Positions 34,879 to 42,999 of a stretch of 54,224 nt of DNA are shown here, in pieces. The position numbers and the translations under genes were made by a program. The notes under the pieces are model-generated. The model had not been told where the DNA came from. It worked only from the letters and a program-made list of their open reading frames with translations, and searched no databases. Every line of letters begins with the position of its first letter. The first letter of the stretch is position 1. Source of the stretch: JBOHER01 sp050701115 (GTDB lineage: Bacteria; Actinomycetota; Actinomycetes; Mycobacteriales; Pseudonocardiaceae); contig JBOHER010000386.1 in NCBI GenBank assembly GCA_050701115.1, forward strand, positions 1-54,224, given 5' to 3'.

Positions 34879-36069
34879 TTAGCGTTCGGCGCGCTGGTAG
34901 GCGGTGACCACGGCAGCGCCGCCGAGTCCGATGTTGTGCTGCAGTGCTGCGGTGACGCCCGCCACCTGACGCTTGTCGGCGGTGCCGCGCAGCTGCCAGG
35001 TCAGTTCGGCGCACTGCGCAAGGCCGGTGGCGCCGAGCGGGTGGCCCTTGGAGATCAGCCCGCCGGACGGGTTGACCACCCAGCGTCCGCCGTAGGTGGT
35101 GTCGCCTGCGTCGATCAGCTTGCCCGCCTCACCCTCGCCGCACAGACCGAGCGCTTCATACAGCAGTAGTTCGTTGGCGGAGAAGCAGTCGTGCAGTTCG
35201 ATGACCTGGAAATCCGCCGGGCCAAGACCGGCCTGCTCGTAAACCTGGCGGGCGGCCTGCACATTCATGTCGTAGCCGATGATGTTCTTGGCGGTGCCGT
35301 CGAAGGTGGACTTGAAGTCGGTGGTCATCGCCTGACCGACGATCTCCACCGCCTGACCGGCAAGCCCGTGCTTGGAGACAAAGGCCTCGCTGGCCAGGAT
35401 CGCCGCGCCCGAGCCGTCCGAGGTCGGGGAGCACTGCAGCTTGGTCAGCGGCGCGTAAATCTCCCGCGAGTCCAGGATGTCCTGCAACGTGTACACGTCC
35501 TGGAACTGCGCGTACGGGTTGTGCACCGAGTGACGGTGGTTCTTCTCGCCGATCTTGGCGAAATGCTCCGCCGTTGTGCCGTAGCGCTCCATGTGCTCAC
35601 GACCGGCCGCACCGAACATCCACGGGGCGGGCGGGAACACCGGGTCGTAGAGCTCGACCAACGCCTGGATGTGGTTCATCATCGGCTGCTCGCGGTCGTC
35701 GTAGGTCGATCCGAGGGAACCGGGCTGCATCTTCTCGAACCCCAGGGCGAGAACACAGTCAGCGCGTCCGCCTCGAACTGACTCAGCCGCCAGGTAGAGG
35801 GCGGCTGATCCGGTCGAGCAGTTGTTGTTCACATTGACGATCGGGATACCGGTCATGCCCAGTTCGTAAACCGCCCGCTGACCCGAGGTCGACTCGCCGT
35901 AGACGTATCCGACGTAGGCCTGCTGCACCTCGTCGAACGAGATACCCGCATCCCCCAACGCCTTCGTGCCCGACTCCTTGGCCATCTGCGGGTAGTCCCA
36001 ACCCGCACGCCTGCCGGGCTTCTCGAACTTCGTCATCCCCACGCCGACGACATAAGCCTTCTTCGCCAC
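34879..36069 (-). CDS. SCP-x-type thiolase (lipid-transfer protein family)
   Basis: 396 residues from GTG 36069, with AAAGGAG 8 nt upstream. Thiolase of the Ltp/SCP-x branch: nucleophile Cys in NVNNNCSTGSAALYLA (about residue 85), VIELHDCFSANELL, and GHPLGATGLAQCAEL near the C-terminus. SCP-x thiolases cleave branched 3-oxoacyl-CoAs such as steroid side chains or pristanate, or act as retro-aldolase partners. There is no fused SCP-2 domain. It is the first gene of the cluster, divergent from a TetR gene, with candidate operators for that regulator between them. Confidence 0.9.
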   Translation of the reverse strand: MAKKAYVVGVGMTKFEKPGRRAGWDYPQMAKESGTKALGDAGISFDEVQQAYVGYVYGESTSGQRAVYELGMTGIPIVNVNNNCSTGSAALYLAAESVRGGRADCVLALGFEKMQPGSLGSTYDDREQPMMNHIQALVELYDPVFPPAPWMFGAAGREHMERYGTTAEHFAKIGEKNHRHSVHNPYAQFQDVYTLQDILDSREIYAPLTKLQCSPTSDGSGAAILASEAFVSKHGLAGQAVEIVGQAMTTDFKSTFDGTAKNIIGYDMNVQAARQVYEQAGLGPADFQVIELHDCFSANELLLYEALGLCGEGEAGKLIDAGDTTYGGRWVVNPSGGLISKGHPLGATGLAQCAELTWQLRGTADKRQVAGVTAALQHNIGLGGAAVVTAYQRAER

Positions 36070-36128
36070 AGCAGACGCTCCTTTGCTTGTCGCTGGTCTC
36101 CCGGATCGGTTCTCACTGACCCGCAGTA

Positions 36129-36146
36129 AAACATACAGGCATGTTT
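36129..36146. promoter_or_regulatory. Candidate TetR operator 1 (thiolase side)
   Basis: AAACAT-ACAGGC-ATGTTT is an 18-bp inverted repeat with 6-bp arms, 60 nt upstream of the thiolase start. Its core TGCCTGTA (reverse strand) recurs in the site near the TetR start. Confidence 0.5.
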
Positions 36147-36302
36147 GCCGGTAATCTAGACTTGGCGACCATGCTCTGCGGAAGATCGGCTCGGATGCTC
36201 TGCTCTAGCTGCCCTTATCAGCACTTGAGACGTACAGCACAGGTCTTCAACTGCTCGCGATGCACCCGAGGACCCCGATCGATCCTGCTACTTAAAGTCA
36301 TT

Positions 36303-36314
36303 CTTGCCTGTAAG
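36303..36314. promoter_or_regulatory. Candidate TetR operator 2 (regulator side)
   Basis: CTTGCCTGTAAG, 15 nt before the TetR ATG, shares TGCCTGTA with operator 1 (11 of 13 positions alike over the aligned stretch). AGTCA (36296-36300) and TGACT (36321-36325) flank it symmetrically. A site this close to the start suits autorepression. Confidence 0.45.
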
Positions 36315-36328
36315 TTACACTGACTGCT

Positions 36329-36952
36329 ATGACGGCCGACGTGACCAGCACGAGCAAGCCACGGCGCACCCAGGACGAGCGCAGCTCGACCACCCGGCGC
36401 GCGCTGCTCGAGGCGACCATTGACTGCCTGGTCGAAGAGGGTTATGCGAACCTGACCACGACCAAGGTTGCCGCGCGGGCACAGGTCTCCCGGGGTGCCC
36501 AGGTCCACCATTTCCCCACGAAGGCAACCCTGGTCTCGGAGGCCATCCAGTACCTGATCGCTCAGGTCAGCCAATCGCTGTTCAGCGAACTCGGCCAGCT
36601 GCCGCCCGGCTCCCAGCGTGCTGATGCCGCCATGGACCTGCTGTGGAACACCTACCGCGGCAGGCTGTTCCAGGCGGTCGTGCAACTGTCCGTGGCGGGC
36701 GCGGGCGACGCGGAGATCGAGGAGAAGCTGGGCGTGCTCAATCGGGTCGTCACCGACGTCATCCGTGGCGCGGTGCCGGTGTTGTTCCCCCAGGAAGCGA
36801 ACCATCCGCACTTCGAGGACGCGTTGTACACGACGATCAACGCCATGACCGGCCTCGCGGTGGTCCAACGCGTGGCCAAGCTGAGCGAGGCCGAGGTGGC
36901 CGGTCGTTGGCGCAGGACCAAGGCACAGTTGTTGCGGCTGATCTCCGACTGA
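36329..36952 (+). CDS. TetR-family regulator of the beta-oxidation cluster
   Basis: 207 residues. The N-terminal HTH spans about 15-65 (QDERSSTTRRALLEATIDCLVEEGYANLTTTKVAARAQVSRGAQVHHFPTK, quoted as a span). The GAQVHHFPTK recognition helix and the C-terminal domain (residues 80-205) look like TetR regulators that sense acyl-CoA or other lipid thioesters, by general resemblance. It is divergent from the thiolase-led operon, with two related palindromic sites in the 259-nt gap, so it probably represses that operon and itself. Confidence 0.85.
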   Translation: MTADVTSTSKPRRTQDERSSTTRRALLEATIDCLVEEGYANLTTTKVAARAQVSRGAQVHHFPTKATLVSEAIQYLIAQVSQSLFSELGQLPPGSQRADAAMDLLWNTYRGRLFQAVVQLSVAGAGDAEIEEKLGVLNRVVTDVIRGAVPVLFPQEANHPHFEDALYTTINAMTGLAVVQRVAKLSEAEVAGRWRRTKAQLLRLISD

Positions 36953-37081
36953 CTGACCGTCCCCGCAGGTCACGCGGTATGTGCGCGACAGCACTTAGAG
37001 AGTGAACGCACGCTGCTGCTGGCTTGCGCCGGACGTCCGACTCGGGTGAAGCTGTAGCCCCTTGGCAGCTGGGAGTGTTCG

Positions 37082-38341
37082 GTGAATTGGTCGGTCGTCA
37101 TCGACGACATCCAGCAGTACTGGTGGATCTACGCGGCGATGCCGGTCATGGCGGCGCTCATCGGCTACGTCACCAAACTGCTCGCGGTGTGGATGCTGTT
37201 CAACCCGCTCGAGTTCAAAGGCATCAAGCCCTTCCTCGGCTGGCAGGGCATGATTCCCGCACGGGCGGGCAAGATGGCCGCGATCGCATACGACACCATG
37301 ACCACCGGCCTGGTCGATCTGCAGGAGGTCATGGGGCGCATCGATCCCGACGATCTGGTGCGCGAACTGCAGGGACCGATGAATCAGGCGGTCGAGGACC
37401 TGGCGCGCGAACTGCTCGCCGAGTACCAGCCCGATCTGTGGGAGGCCCTCCCCGACGCGGTGCGCAAACTGCTGATCAAGCGGATTCAGTCGCAGGCCCC
37501 CAAGGTGGTCAAGCAGCTCGTCAAGGAGGTCACCAGCGACATCCACGCCGTGGTCGACGTCCGGCACATGGTGGTGTCAAACCTGGTCCGGGACAAGGAC
37601 CTGCTCAATCGGTTGATCAGGGACGTCGCCCAGCCGGAGCTACGGTTCATCGTCCGGTCCGGAATCTACTTCGGCGCGTTCATCGGTGTGCTGCAGGCGG
37701 TGGCCTGGGGCCTGACCAAGAGCCCGCTGGTCATGCCGATCTTCGGCTTCATGACGGGCTGGATCACCGATTACCTCGCGCTGAACATGCTGTTCCGGCC
37801 CCAGGAGGAGAAACGCATCCTCGGCATCAAGCTGCACGGCCTCTTCCAACGCCGCCGGGACGAGGTCGGCGCGAAGTACGGAGACCTCATCGCCAGGGAG
37901 ATCCTCACTCCGAAGAACCTGCTGGAGGGCATGCTGACCGGGCCGAAGTCGGACCGGCTGCTCGCCATCGTGCAGAAGGAGGTCCAACGGACCATCGACG
38001 AGCAGGCCGGCTTCGTCAAGCCGCTCGTGGTGCTCGCCGTGGGCGGCCGCCGGTACCAGCAGCTCAAGGAAGGCGCCGTCACCAAGGTCCTGGAGACCGT
38101 TCCCGAGACCGCGGAGAGCATGTTCGCCTACACCGAGGAAGCCCTCGATATCCGCAACACCATCGCGTCGAAGATGGGGCTTCTGTCGGCGGATCAGTTC
38201 GAGAACATCATCCGGCCCGCCTTCAAGGAGGACGAGAAGACCGCGATCGCGGTCGGTGCCGTCCTCGGTGGCGTGATCGGCGAGCTTCAGGCGGCCCTGC
38301 TCATCTACCTCCCCACCGCGCTGGGATTGCTTGCCCTCTGA
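37082..38341 (+). CDS. DUF445 family membrane protein
   Basis: 419 residues from GTG 37082, with GGGAG about 8 nt upstream. Hydrophobic segments sit at about 12-40 and 195-245, and at the C-terminus (390-419). The core is helical and probably cytoplasmic. Two related motifs, GYVTKLLAVWMLFNP near residue 27 and GWITDYLALNMLFRP near 225, show an internal duplication. DUF445 proteins have no established biochemical role. It has no obvious functional link to its neighbours and is convergent with the SDR operon; its stop is 6 nt from the small ORF stop. Confidence 0.85.
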   Translation: MNWSVVIDDIQQYWWIYAAMPVMAALIGYVTKLLAVWMLFNPLEFKGIKPFLGWQGMIPARAGKMAAIAYDTMTTGLVDLQEVMGRIDPDDLVRELQGPMNQAVEDLARELLAEYQPDLWEALPDAVRKLLIKRIQSQAPKVVKQLVKEVTSDIHAVVDVRHMVVSNLVRDKDLLNRLIRDVAQPELRFIVRSGIYFGAFIGVLQAVAWGLTKSPLVMPIFGFMTGWITDYLALNMLFRPQEEKRILGIKLHGLFQRRRDEVGAKYGDLIAREILTPKNLLEGMLTGPKSDRLLAIVQKEVQRTIDEQAGFVKPLVVLAVGGRRYQQLKEGAVTKVLETVPETAESMFAYTEEALDIRNTIASKMGLLSADQFENIIRPAFKEDEKTAIAVGAVLGGVIGELQAALLIYLPTALGLLAL

Positions 38342-38347
38342 CCGACT

Positions 38348-38446
38348 TTATGAGCGGCGAAGCCGGCGCACCCGCTCCCGCGCACCGAGCGCTTCCCCCT
38401 CCGGTTGAGCGGCCCGCAGGTCGGAAACGTCGGTGGCGGCCGTCAT
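38348..38446 (-). CDS. Small ORF coupled to the SDR gene, 32 residues
   Basis: The ATG at 38446 overlaps the SDR stop (ATGA) and a GGGAG sits 8 nt upstream. The frame reads MTAATDVSDLRAAQPEGEA and ends ERVRRLRRS before TAA. The basic arginine-rich end is its only notable feature. It may be a genuine small peptide, or the truncated 5' end of a longer gene that once followed the SDR; in related operons an FMO-type gene often follows such an SDR. No family recognised. Confidence 0.4.
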   Translation of the reverse strand: MTAATDVSDLRAAQPEGEALGARERVRRLRRS

Positions 38447-39312
38447 TGCGTGTCTCCCTCGAGACGGCGATGGTAGGCCGCGCGTGCCGCCGGGTCCGCC
38501 CGGGTGAAGGCCACACTGGCGCCCGTGATGCGGTCGGCCGCACGACGCACCGGGGCGGGCAGCACGGACAGCACCGTGAGGGTCGCGGCCAGTGACTTGG
38601 GGACGGTGAGCCGCTCCTTGCCGGTCCGTACCGCCCGGACCACCGTCCGGGCCACATCCTCCGGATCGACGGTGCTCATGCCCTCCAGCCACTTCGGCAC
38701 CTTCGCGCCCGCCGAAAGCTCCGTTCGCACCACACCGGGCAGCACGGCGCTGACGCTGACGCCGGAATCGCGCAACTCCCAGTGCATCGCTTCGGAGAAT
38801 CCGACCACCGCGTGCTTGGTCGCGCAGTAGGTCGCCAGCGCGGGGAGGCCCTGGACGCCCGCGAGCGAGGCGATGTTGACGACGCTGCCGCGACCGCGCT
38901 GGGCGAACCGGGCGCAGGCCAACTTCGAGCCGGTGATCACTCCCCGCAAGTTGATACCGATCATCCGATCGGTCATCGCGTCGGTTTCGTCGAGAAGCAG
39001 GCCGGTTGGCATGATGCCCGCGTTGTTGACCAGCACATCCAGTGCGCCGAGCGCATTCTCGGTCTCGGTCAGGAATGCTTCGAACGAGCCCTTGCCAGTC
39101 ACGTCGAGCGGCAGGCCGATGATCCGCGCGCCCGGCTTCGCGCCCAGTTCGACGGCGGTTTTCTCCGCGAGCTCCACGTCGAGGTCCCCGATGGCGACCT
39201 TCGCCCCGGCGTCCAGGAAGGCCTCCGCGGTCGCCCTGCCGATGCCGCGTGCCCCGCCGGTGATGGCCACGACCTTGTTCGCCAGGGAGAGGGACTTCTT
39301 CATCCGTGCCAT
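38443..39312 (-). CDS. SDR family oxidoreductase
   Basis: 289 residues from ATG 39312, with GGAAGG 7 nt upstream. Cofactor motif VVAITGGARGIGRATAEAFLDAGAKVAIGDLD (Asp after the second strand favours NAD), NNAG at about 91, and catalytic Ser in NIASLAG and YCATKHA. The C-terminal 40 residues (ADRITGASVAFTRADPAARAAYHRRL) are the tail of SDRs often paired with Baeyer-Villiger monooxygenases and alpha/beta hydrolases in mycolic-acid-related loci. It is divergent from a PucR-type regulator with a perfect inverted repeat between them. Confidence 0.88.
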   Translation of the reverse strand: MARMKKSLSLANKVVAITGGARGIGRATAEAFLDAGAKVAIGDLDVELAEKTAVELGAKPGARIIGLPLDVTGKGSFEAFLTETENALGALDVLVNNAGIMPTGLLLDETDAMTDRMIGINLRGVITGSKLACARFAQRGRGSVVNIASLAGVQGLPALATYCATKHAVVGFSEAMHWELRDSGVSVSAVLPGVVRTELSAGAKVPKWLEGMSTVDPEDVARTVVRAVRTGKERLTVPKSLAATLTVLSVLPAPVRRAADRITGASVAFTRADPAARAAYHRRLEGDTQ

Positions 39313-39391
39313 AGAGCAGCCTTCCGCTTCGAAGTTTGGTTCCTTCGACCAGCATGAAGCCCGGATTGTGCTATTTCTTGAGGCATCCGCC

Positions 39392-39412
39392 CAACGAGGG
39401 TCCCCCTCGTTG
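39392..39412. promoter_or_regulatory. Perfect 9+9 inverted repeat in the SDR/PucR divergent region
   Basis: CAACGAGGG and CCCTCGTTG flank a 3-nt spacer. It lies 80 nt from the SDR start and 39 nt before the regulator start, a position suited to control of both genes. Candidate operator of the adjacent PucR-type protein. Confidence 0.5.
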
Positions 39413-39450
39413 TACCGTTCGGCCAATCGATGCGGGGGGAAGGAGGAACC

Positions 39451-40725
39451 GTGCGCCAGCCACAGGTCGACCGCCACGCGGAGACGATCCGCTGGGTGCA
39501 GTCCTACGCCCAGCTGATGCTGGCCGACGACGTGCTGACCGAGCTCGCCGGTCGCCTGAACGACCAGATCGTGGCCGAGATGCGCGAGTTCAGCGCGGAC
39601 GCCGGGGTGCGGCGGGATCTGGACGCCAGCACGCGGGACGCGTTGCGGAGCTTCCTGAGCCTGATCGCGCGTGATGCGGATTCACCGCTGGTGATGCCTC
39701 CTGCCGCGCTCGACCTCGCCCGCACGCTCGCCCAGCGCCGCCACGACGTCGGGGTGCTGCTGCGGCTGTACCGCATCGGCCAGCGAGTGCTGTGGAGCGA
39801 GCTGATGGCGATCGTCGAACGCGAGGTCGCCGATCCCGAGCTGCGCATGGCGATCCTGCACTACCTCTGGGAACGCCTGAGCAAGACACTCGAGCAGAAC
39901 ATGACCGCGCTGGTCGCGGCGCACACCGAGGAAGCGGAGCGGACGCTGCGTGGCGCACTGGCCCGCAAGGTGGAAACGGTGCACGCGCTCCTACGAGGTG
40001 ATGCACTCGAGGTTGATCGCGCCGGCCAGTGGCTGGGCCACAACCTGCGCCGGAACCAGACCGGTCTGGTGCTGTGGGCCACCGACGACGTCGAGGATCC
40101 CGACCCGAGCGGCAAGCTGGAAATGCTCGCGGGCGAGGTGGCGGCCACGATCGGCGCCGATCGGCCGCTGACCGTGCAGTCCAGCGCGCGCGTGGTGTGG
40201 GCATGGCTGGCGGGCGATCCCCGCCCCGACCTGACCCGCATCGCCGAGGTGCCTCTAGTGCGTTGTGGTCCGGGTTTGCGGGTGGCGGTGGGCGTGCCCG
40301 CTCGGGGTGTCGCGGGGTTCCGCCGCAGCCACCGCGAGGCGGTGCTCGCTCACCGGGTAGCGGTGAACGGTGCGTCGGATGACACCGTGACCTTGTATCG
40401 CGACGTGGAGATCGTGAGCTGTCTGTCCGCCGACACCGAGTCGATGCGCGCGCTGGTCGAGCGGGAACTCGGCGGGCTGACCAAGGATGATCCGGCGGTG
40501 GCACGACTGCGGGACACGGTGCTGGCCTACTTCAGCGGGGGCAGCAGCGCTCGAGCGGCCGCCGACGCGCTGGGAGTGCACAAGAACACGGTCCTGTACC
40601 GGCTCCGGCAGGCCGAAGAGCTCCTCGGGCACGGCATCGACGAGCGCAGGCTGACCCTCGAACTGGCCCTCCTGCTGGTGGACGCCTACGGCACAAGCGT
40701 CCTCCCCGGCCCGCTGCCCTCGTGA
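39451..40725 (+). CDS. PucR-type (CdaR-like) transcriptional regulator
   Basis: 424 residues from GTG 39451, where AGGAGG lies 4-5 nt upstream; an in-frame ATG at 39430 lacks a ribosome site. The N-terminal half is all helical with no assigned ligand pocket (RHDVGVLLRLYRIGQRVLWSELM). A GGDEF-like region follows, then the C-terminal HTH near 360-410 (SSARAAADALGVHKNTVLYRLRQAEELLG). It is divergent from the SDR gene and probably regulates it. The TGA stop lies inside the left arm of a palindromic repeat. Confidence 0.85.
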   Translation: MRQPQVDRHAETIRWVQSYAQLMLADDVLTELAGRLNDQIVAEMREFSADAGVRRDLDASTRDALRSFLSLIARDADSPLVMPPAALDLARTLAQRRHDVGVLLRLYRIGQRVLWSELMAIVEREVADPELRMAILHYLWERLSKTLEQNMTALVAAHTEEAERTLRGALARKVETVHALLRGDALEVDRAGQWLGHNLRRNQTGLVLWATDDVEDPDPSGKLEMLAGEVAATIGADRPLTVQSSARVVWAWLAGDPRPDLTRIAEVPLVRCGPGLRVAVGVPARGVAGFRRSHREAVLAHRVAVNGASDDTVTLYRDVEIVSCLSADTESMRALVERELGGLTKDDPAVARLRDTVLAYFSGGSSARAAADALGVHKNTVLYRLRQAEELLGHGIDERRLTLELALLLVDAYGTSVLPGPLPS

Positions 40726-40764
40726 GTGATCAGGGTCGCCGGACCAACAACTTTCACTCACGAG
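40719..40764. repeat. 46-nt palindromic element, CTCGTGAGTG family, copy 2
   Basis: Termini CTCGTGAGTG (40719-40728) and CACTCACGAG (40755-40764) are exact complements; the interior pairs less well than in copy 1. GGTCGCC and CAAC fall at the same offsets as in the 8527 copy. The element overlaps the regulator stop codon (TGA 40723-40725) and lies between convergent genes. Confidence 0.85.
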
Positions 40765-40783
40765 GCCACGCCACCTGCACGGT

Positions 40784-42304
40784 TCACCCCTCCAGTGCAC
40801 GCTTGGCCATCGGCAGGGCACGGTCCCGGTCAGCGGGAGCGAGTCCGATGCGGGTACGGCGGTCCAGCAGGTCGGCCTCGTCGAGAGCGCCCTCGTGGCG
40901 GACGGCGAAGAGCAACTCGGCCATGGTGGTGTCGATGCCCTCGGCGACCGGCTCCAGAAGGGAGACGTCGCCGTCGGCCTCCGCGATGACCGCTGTCGCC
41001 TCGGTGCCGTAGCACCGCAGAAGTCGTTCCGGCGCACCAACTTTCGCGAGCTCGGCCCAACCCGCCGCCCCGACCAGCGGCAGCCGGTGCGTACGGCACG
41101 CGTGCGCATGCACGCCGGAGCGGGCGAGCGCGGCGTCCAGGGCATCCTGAGCCATCCGGCGGTACGTGGTGAGCTTGCCGCCGACGACGGTGACCAGCCC
41201 ATCCGGCGCGGTGATCACGGCGTGCTTGCGAGAGACGTCCGCCGGGTGCCCCGATCCGGTGTCCAGTAGCGGGCGCAGCCCGGAGAAGGTGCCAAGCAAG
41301 TCCTGACGCGACAACGGTTCCCGCACCGCCGAGCTCACCGTGTCCAGCAGGAAGTCGATCTCCGCATCGGAAGCCTGCGGCGCATCAGGGATCTCACCCG
41401 GTGCGTCCTCATCGGTCAGCCCGACATAGACCCGGCCGCCGGGAGCGGGCAGGGCGAAGACGAACCGGTTGGACTCCCCCGGCACCGGGACCGTCAGGCC
41501 GGCGCTCAGACCGCCGAAGGATGCCTGGGACAGCACCAGATGAGTGCCCCGGCTGGGTCGCAGCGTGATACCCGGCGCGATCTGTGCTGCCCACACCCCC
41601 GCCGCGTTGATCACCATGCGAGCGTCCACTGTGTACTCATCATCGGTGAGCTGATCACGCAACACCGCGCCGCTGCCGGTGACCTGCTCGGCGGCACACC
41701 GGGTCAGCACCCGCGCGCCGTTGGCGGCCGCGGTGCGGGCGAGCGCGACCACCAGCCGTGCGTCATCGGTGAGCTGCCCGTCCCAGAACACCAGCCCGCC
41801 CCGCAGGCCATCGGCACGCACGGTGGGCGCAAACCGCAGTACCTCGGCGCGGGTCACCCTGCGCGAGCGCGGCAGCGTGTGCCGAGAGGTCCGGGCGGCC
41901 ACGCGCAGGGCGTCACCGGCGAGGAACCCCGCGCGCACCATGGCAGCCCCGGCCTTGCTCACAGAGAACAGTAACGGCACCAACTGCGGGAACGCCCGGA
42001 CCAGATGCGGGGCGGTGCGCCCGATCAGGATGCCGCGCTCGACCGCACTCTCGTGCGCGATGCCCACGTTGCCGGACGCGAGGTAGCGCAGACCACCGTG
42101 CACCAGCTTGGAACTCCACCTGCTGGTGCCGAACGCCAAGTCATGTTTCTCGGCGAGCACGACGGAAAGACCGCGCGACGCCGCGTCCAGCGCGACTCCG
42201 GCACCGGTCACGCCGCCACCGATCACCAGCAGGTCGACCGGACCGCGAAGCTGGTCGAGCTCGCGTGACCTGCGTTCAGTGTTCAGGGAGGAAGAATGCG
42301 TCAC
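40784..42304 (-). CDS. glpD: Glycerol-3-phosphate dehydrogenase (quinone-linked)
   Basis: 506-residue FAD enzyme converting sn-glycerol-3-phosphate to dihydroxyacetone phosphate at the membrane. Motifs: LLVIGGGVTGAGVALDAASRGLSVVLAEKHDLAFGTS, SSKLVHGGLRYL, VFWDGQLTDDARLVVALARTA, VINAAGVWA and TVVGGKLTTYRRMAQDALD, followed by the GlpD C-terminal helical domain. Start GTG 42304 overlaps the tetR stop by 4 nt; the frame continues upstream but into tetR. The glpD-tetR-AGPS-kinase order matches M. tuberculosis glpD1 (Rv2249c) to Rv2252. Confidence 0.93.
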   Translation of the reverse strand: MTHSSSLNTERRSRELDQLRGPVDLLVIGGGVTGAGVALDAASRGLSVVLAEKHDLAFGTSRWSSKLVHGGLRYLASGNVGIAHESAVERGILIGRTAPHLVRAFPQLVPLLFSVSKAGAAMVRAGFLAGDALRVAARTSRHTLPRSRRVTRAEVLRFAPTVRADGLRGGLVFWDGQLTDDARLVVALARTAAANGARVLTRCAAEQVTGSGAVLRDQLTDDEYTVDARMVINAAGVWAAQIAPGITLRPSRGTHLVLSQASFGGLSAGLTVPVPGESNRFVFALPAPGGRVYVGLTDEDAPGEIPDAPQASDAEIDFLLDTVSSAVREPLSRQDLLGTFSGLRPLLDTGSGHPADVSRKHAVITAPDGLVTVVGGKLTTYRRMAQDALDAALARSGVHAHACRTHRLPLVGAAGWAELAKVGAPERLLRCYGTEATAVIAEADGDVSLLEPVAEGIDTTMAELLFAVRHEGALDEADLLDRRTRIGLAPADRDRALPMAKRALEG

Positions 42305-42945
42305 GGGGCCAAGTACCTTTCGAGAAGCTCGCGCAGTTGCCCGTCCAGCACGTCGACCTGCTCGCCCGCGCCACTCGGCGCGTCGACGAAAACCGGACCG
42401 GTCAGCGCGAACGACCAGGCGGTGAGCACAACGGCTTTGGCTTGCAGCGCGGCATCGCCCACCCTGATGGAGCCGTCCGCCGCGCCGTCCCGGATGCCGG
42501 ACTCGACCAGGCCGAGTTGCTGATCGGTGCTGGTCCCCCGCCGCTGCAGTAGATACGGCAGCAGGAAGTCCGGATCCAGCTCGATGATCTTGCGCAGTAG
42601 GGGGTGACGGCGAATCGCGCGCACGATCAGGACGACACCGTGCACCAGCCGGTCCCGCGCGGTATCGGCATCCGCGTCGATCACGCTCATGGCCAGCGTC
42701 GCCCATTCCCTGGTCATCAGGGCGGCGATCACTTCGCGCACGTTGCGCCACCGGCGGTACAGCGTGGCGCGGGACACGCCTGCCTTCCTGGCGATGTCGG
42801 CCATCGTCATCCGCCGCATCCCGACCGAGAGCAGCAGTTCGTAGGCGGCATCGAGGATGCGCTCCTCGGGAATCGCGTTGGCTGCTTTGAGCTCATCGAC
42901 GGCTCGCTCCCGCTCAGCCACCCGCTTGCGTTGCTGCGACATCAC
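42301..42945 (-). CDS. TetR-family regulator (Rv2250c-like)
   Basis: 214 residues. HTH at about 28-72 (EERILDAAYELLLSVGMRRMTMADIARKAGVSRATLYRRWRNVREVI, a span). The start is GTG 42945 or ATG 42942, without a ribosome site; a -10-like TACACT about 8 nt upstream suggests leaderless transcription. It overlaps glpD (GTGA) and is divergent from the AGPS-like gene with a 54-nt gap, so one operator could control both directions. The gene order is that of Rv2250c. Confidence 0.85.
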   Translation of the reverse strand: MMSQQRKRVAERERAVDELKAANAIPEERILDAAYELLLSVGMRRMTMADIARKAGVSRATLYRRWRNVREVIAALMTREWATLAMSVIDADADTARDRLVHGVVLIVRAIRRHPLLRKIIELDPDFLLPYLLQRRGTSTDQQLGLVESGIRDGAADGSIRVGDAALQAKAVVLTAWSFALTGPVFVDAPSGAGEQVDVLDGQLRELLERYLAP

Positions 42946-42958
42946 ATGTCAAAGTGTA
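42938..42958. promoter_or_regulatory. Candidate operator/promoter over the TetR start
   Basis: GACAT-CAC-ATGTC (42938-42950) is a 5+5 inverted repeat covering the TetR start codon. AGTGTA at 42953-42958 reads TACACT on the minus strand, a -10-like element close enough for a leaderless transcript. Confidence 0.35.
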
Positions 42959-42999
42959 TCAGCACGATCGTCGTCCACCAACCCCCGACAGGACCGACC

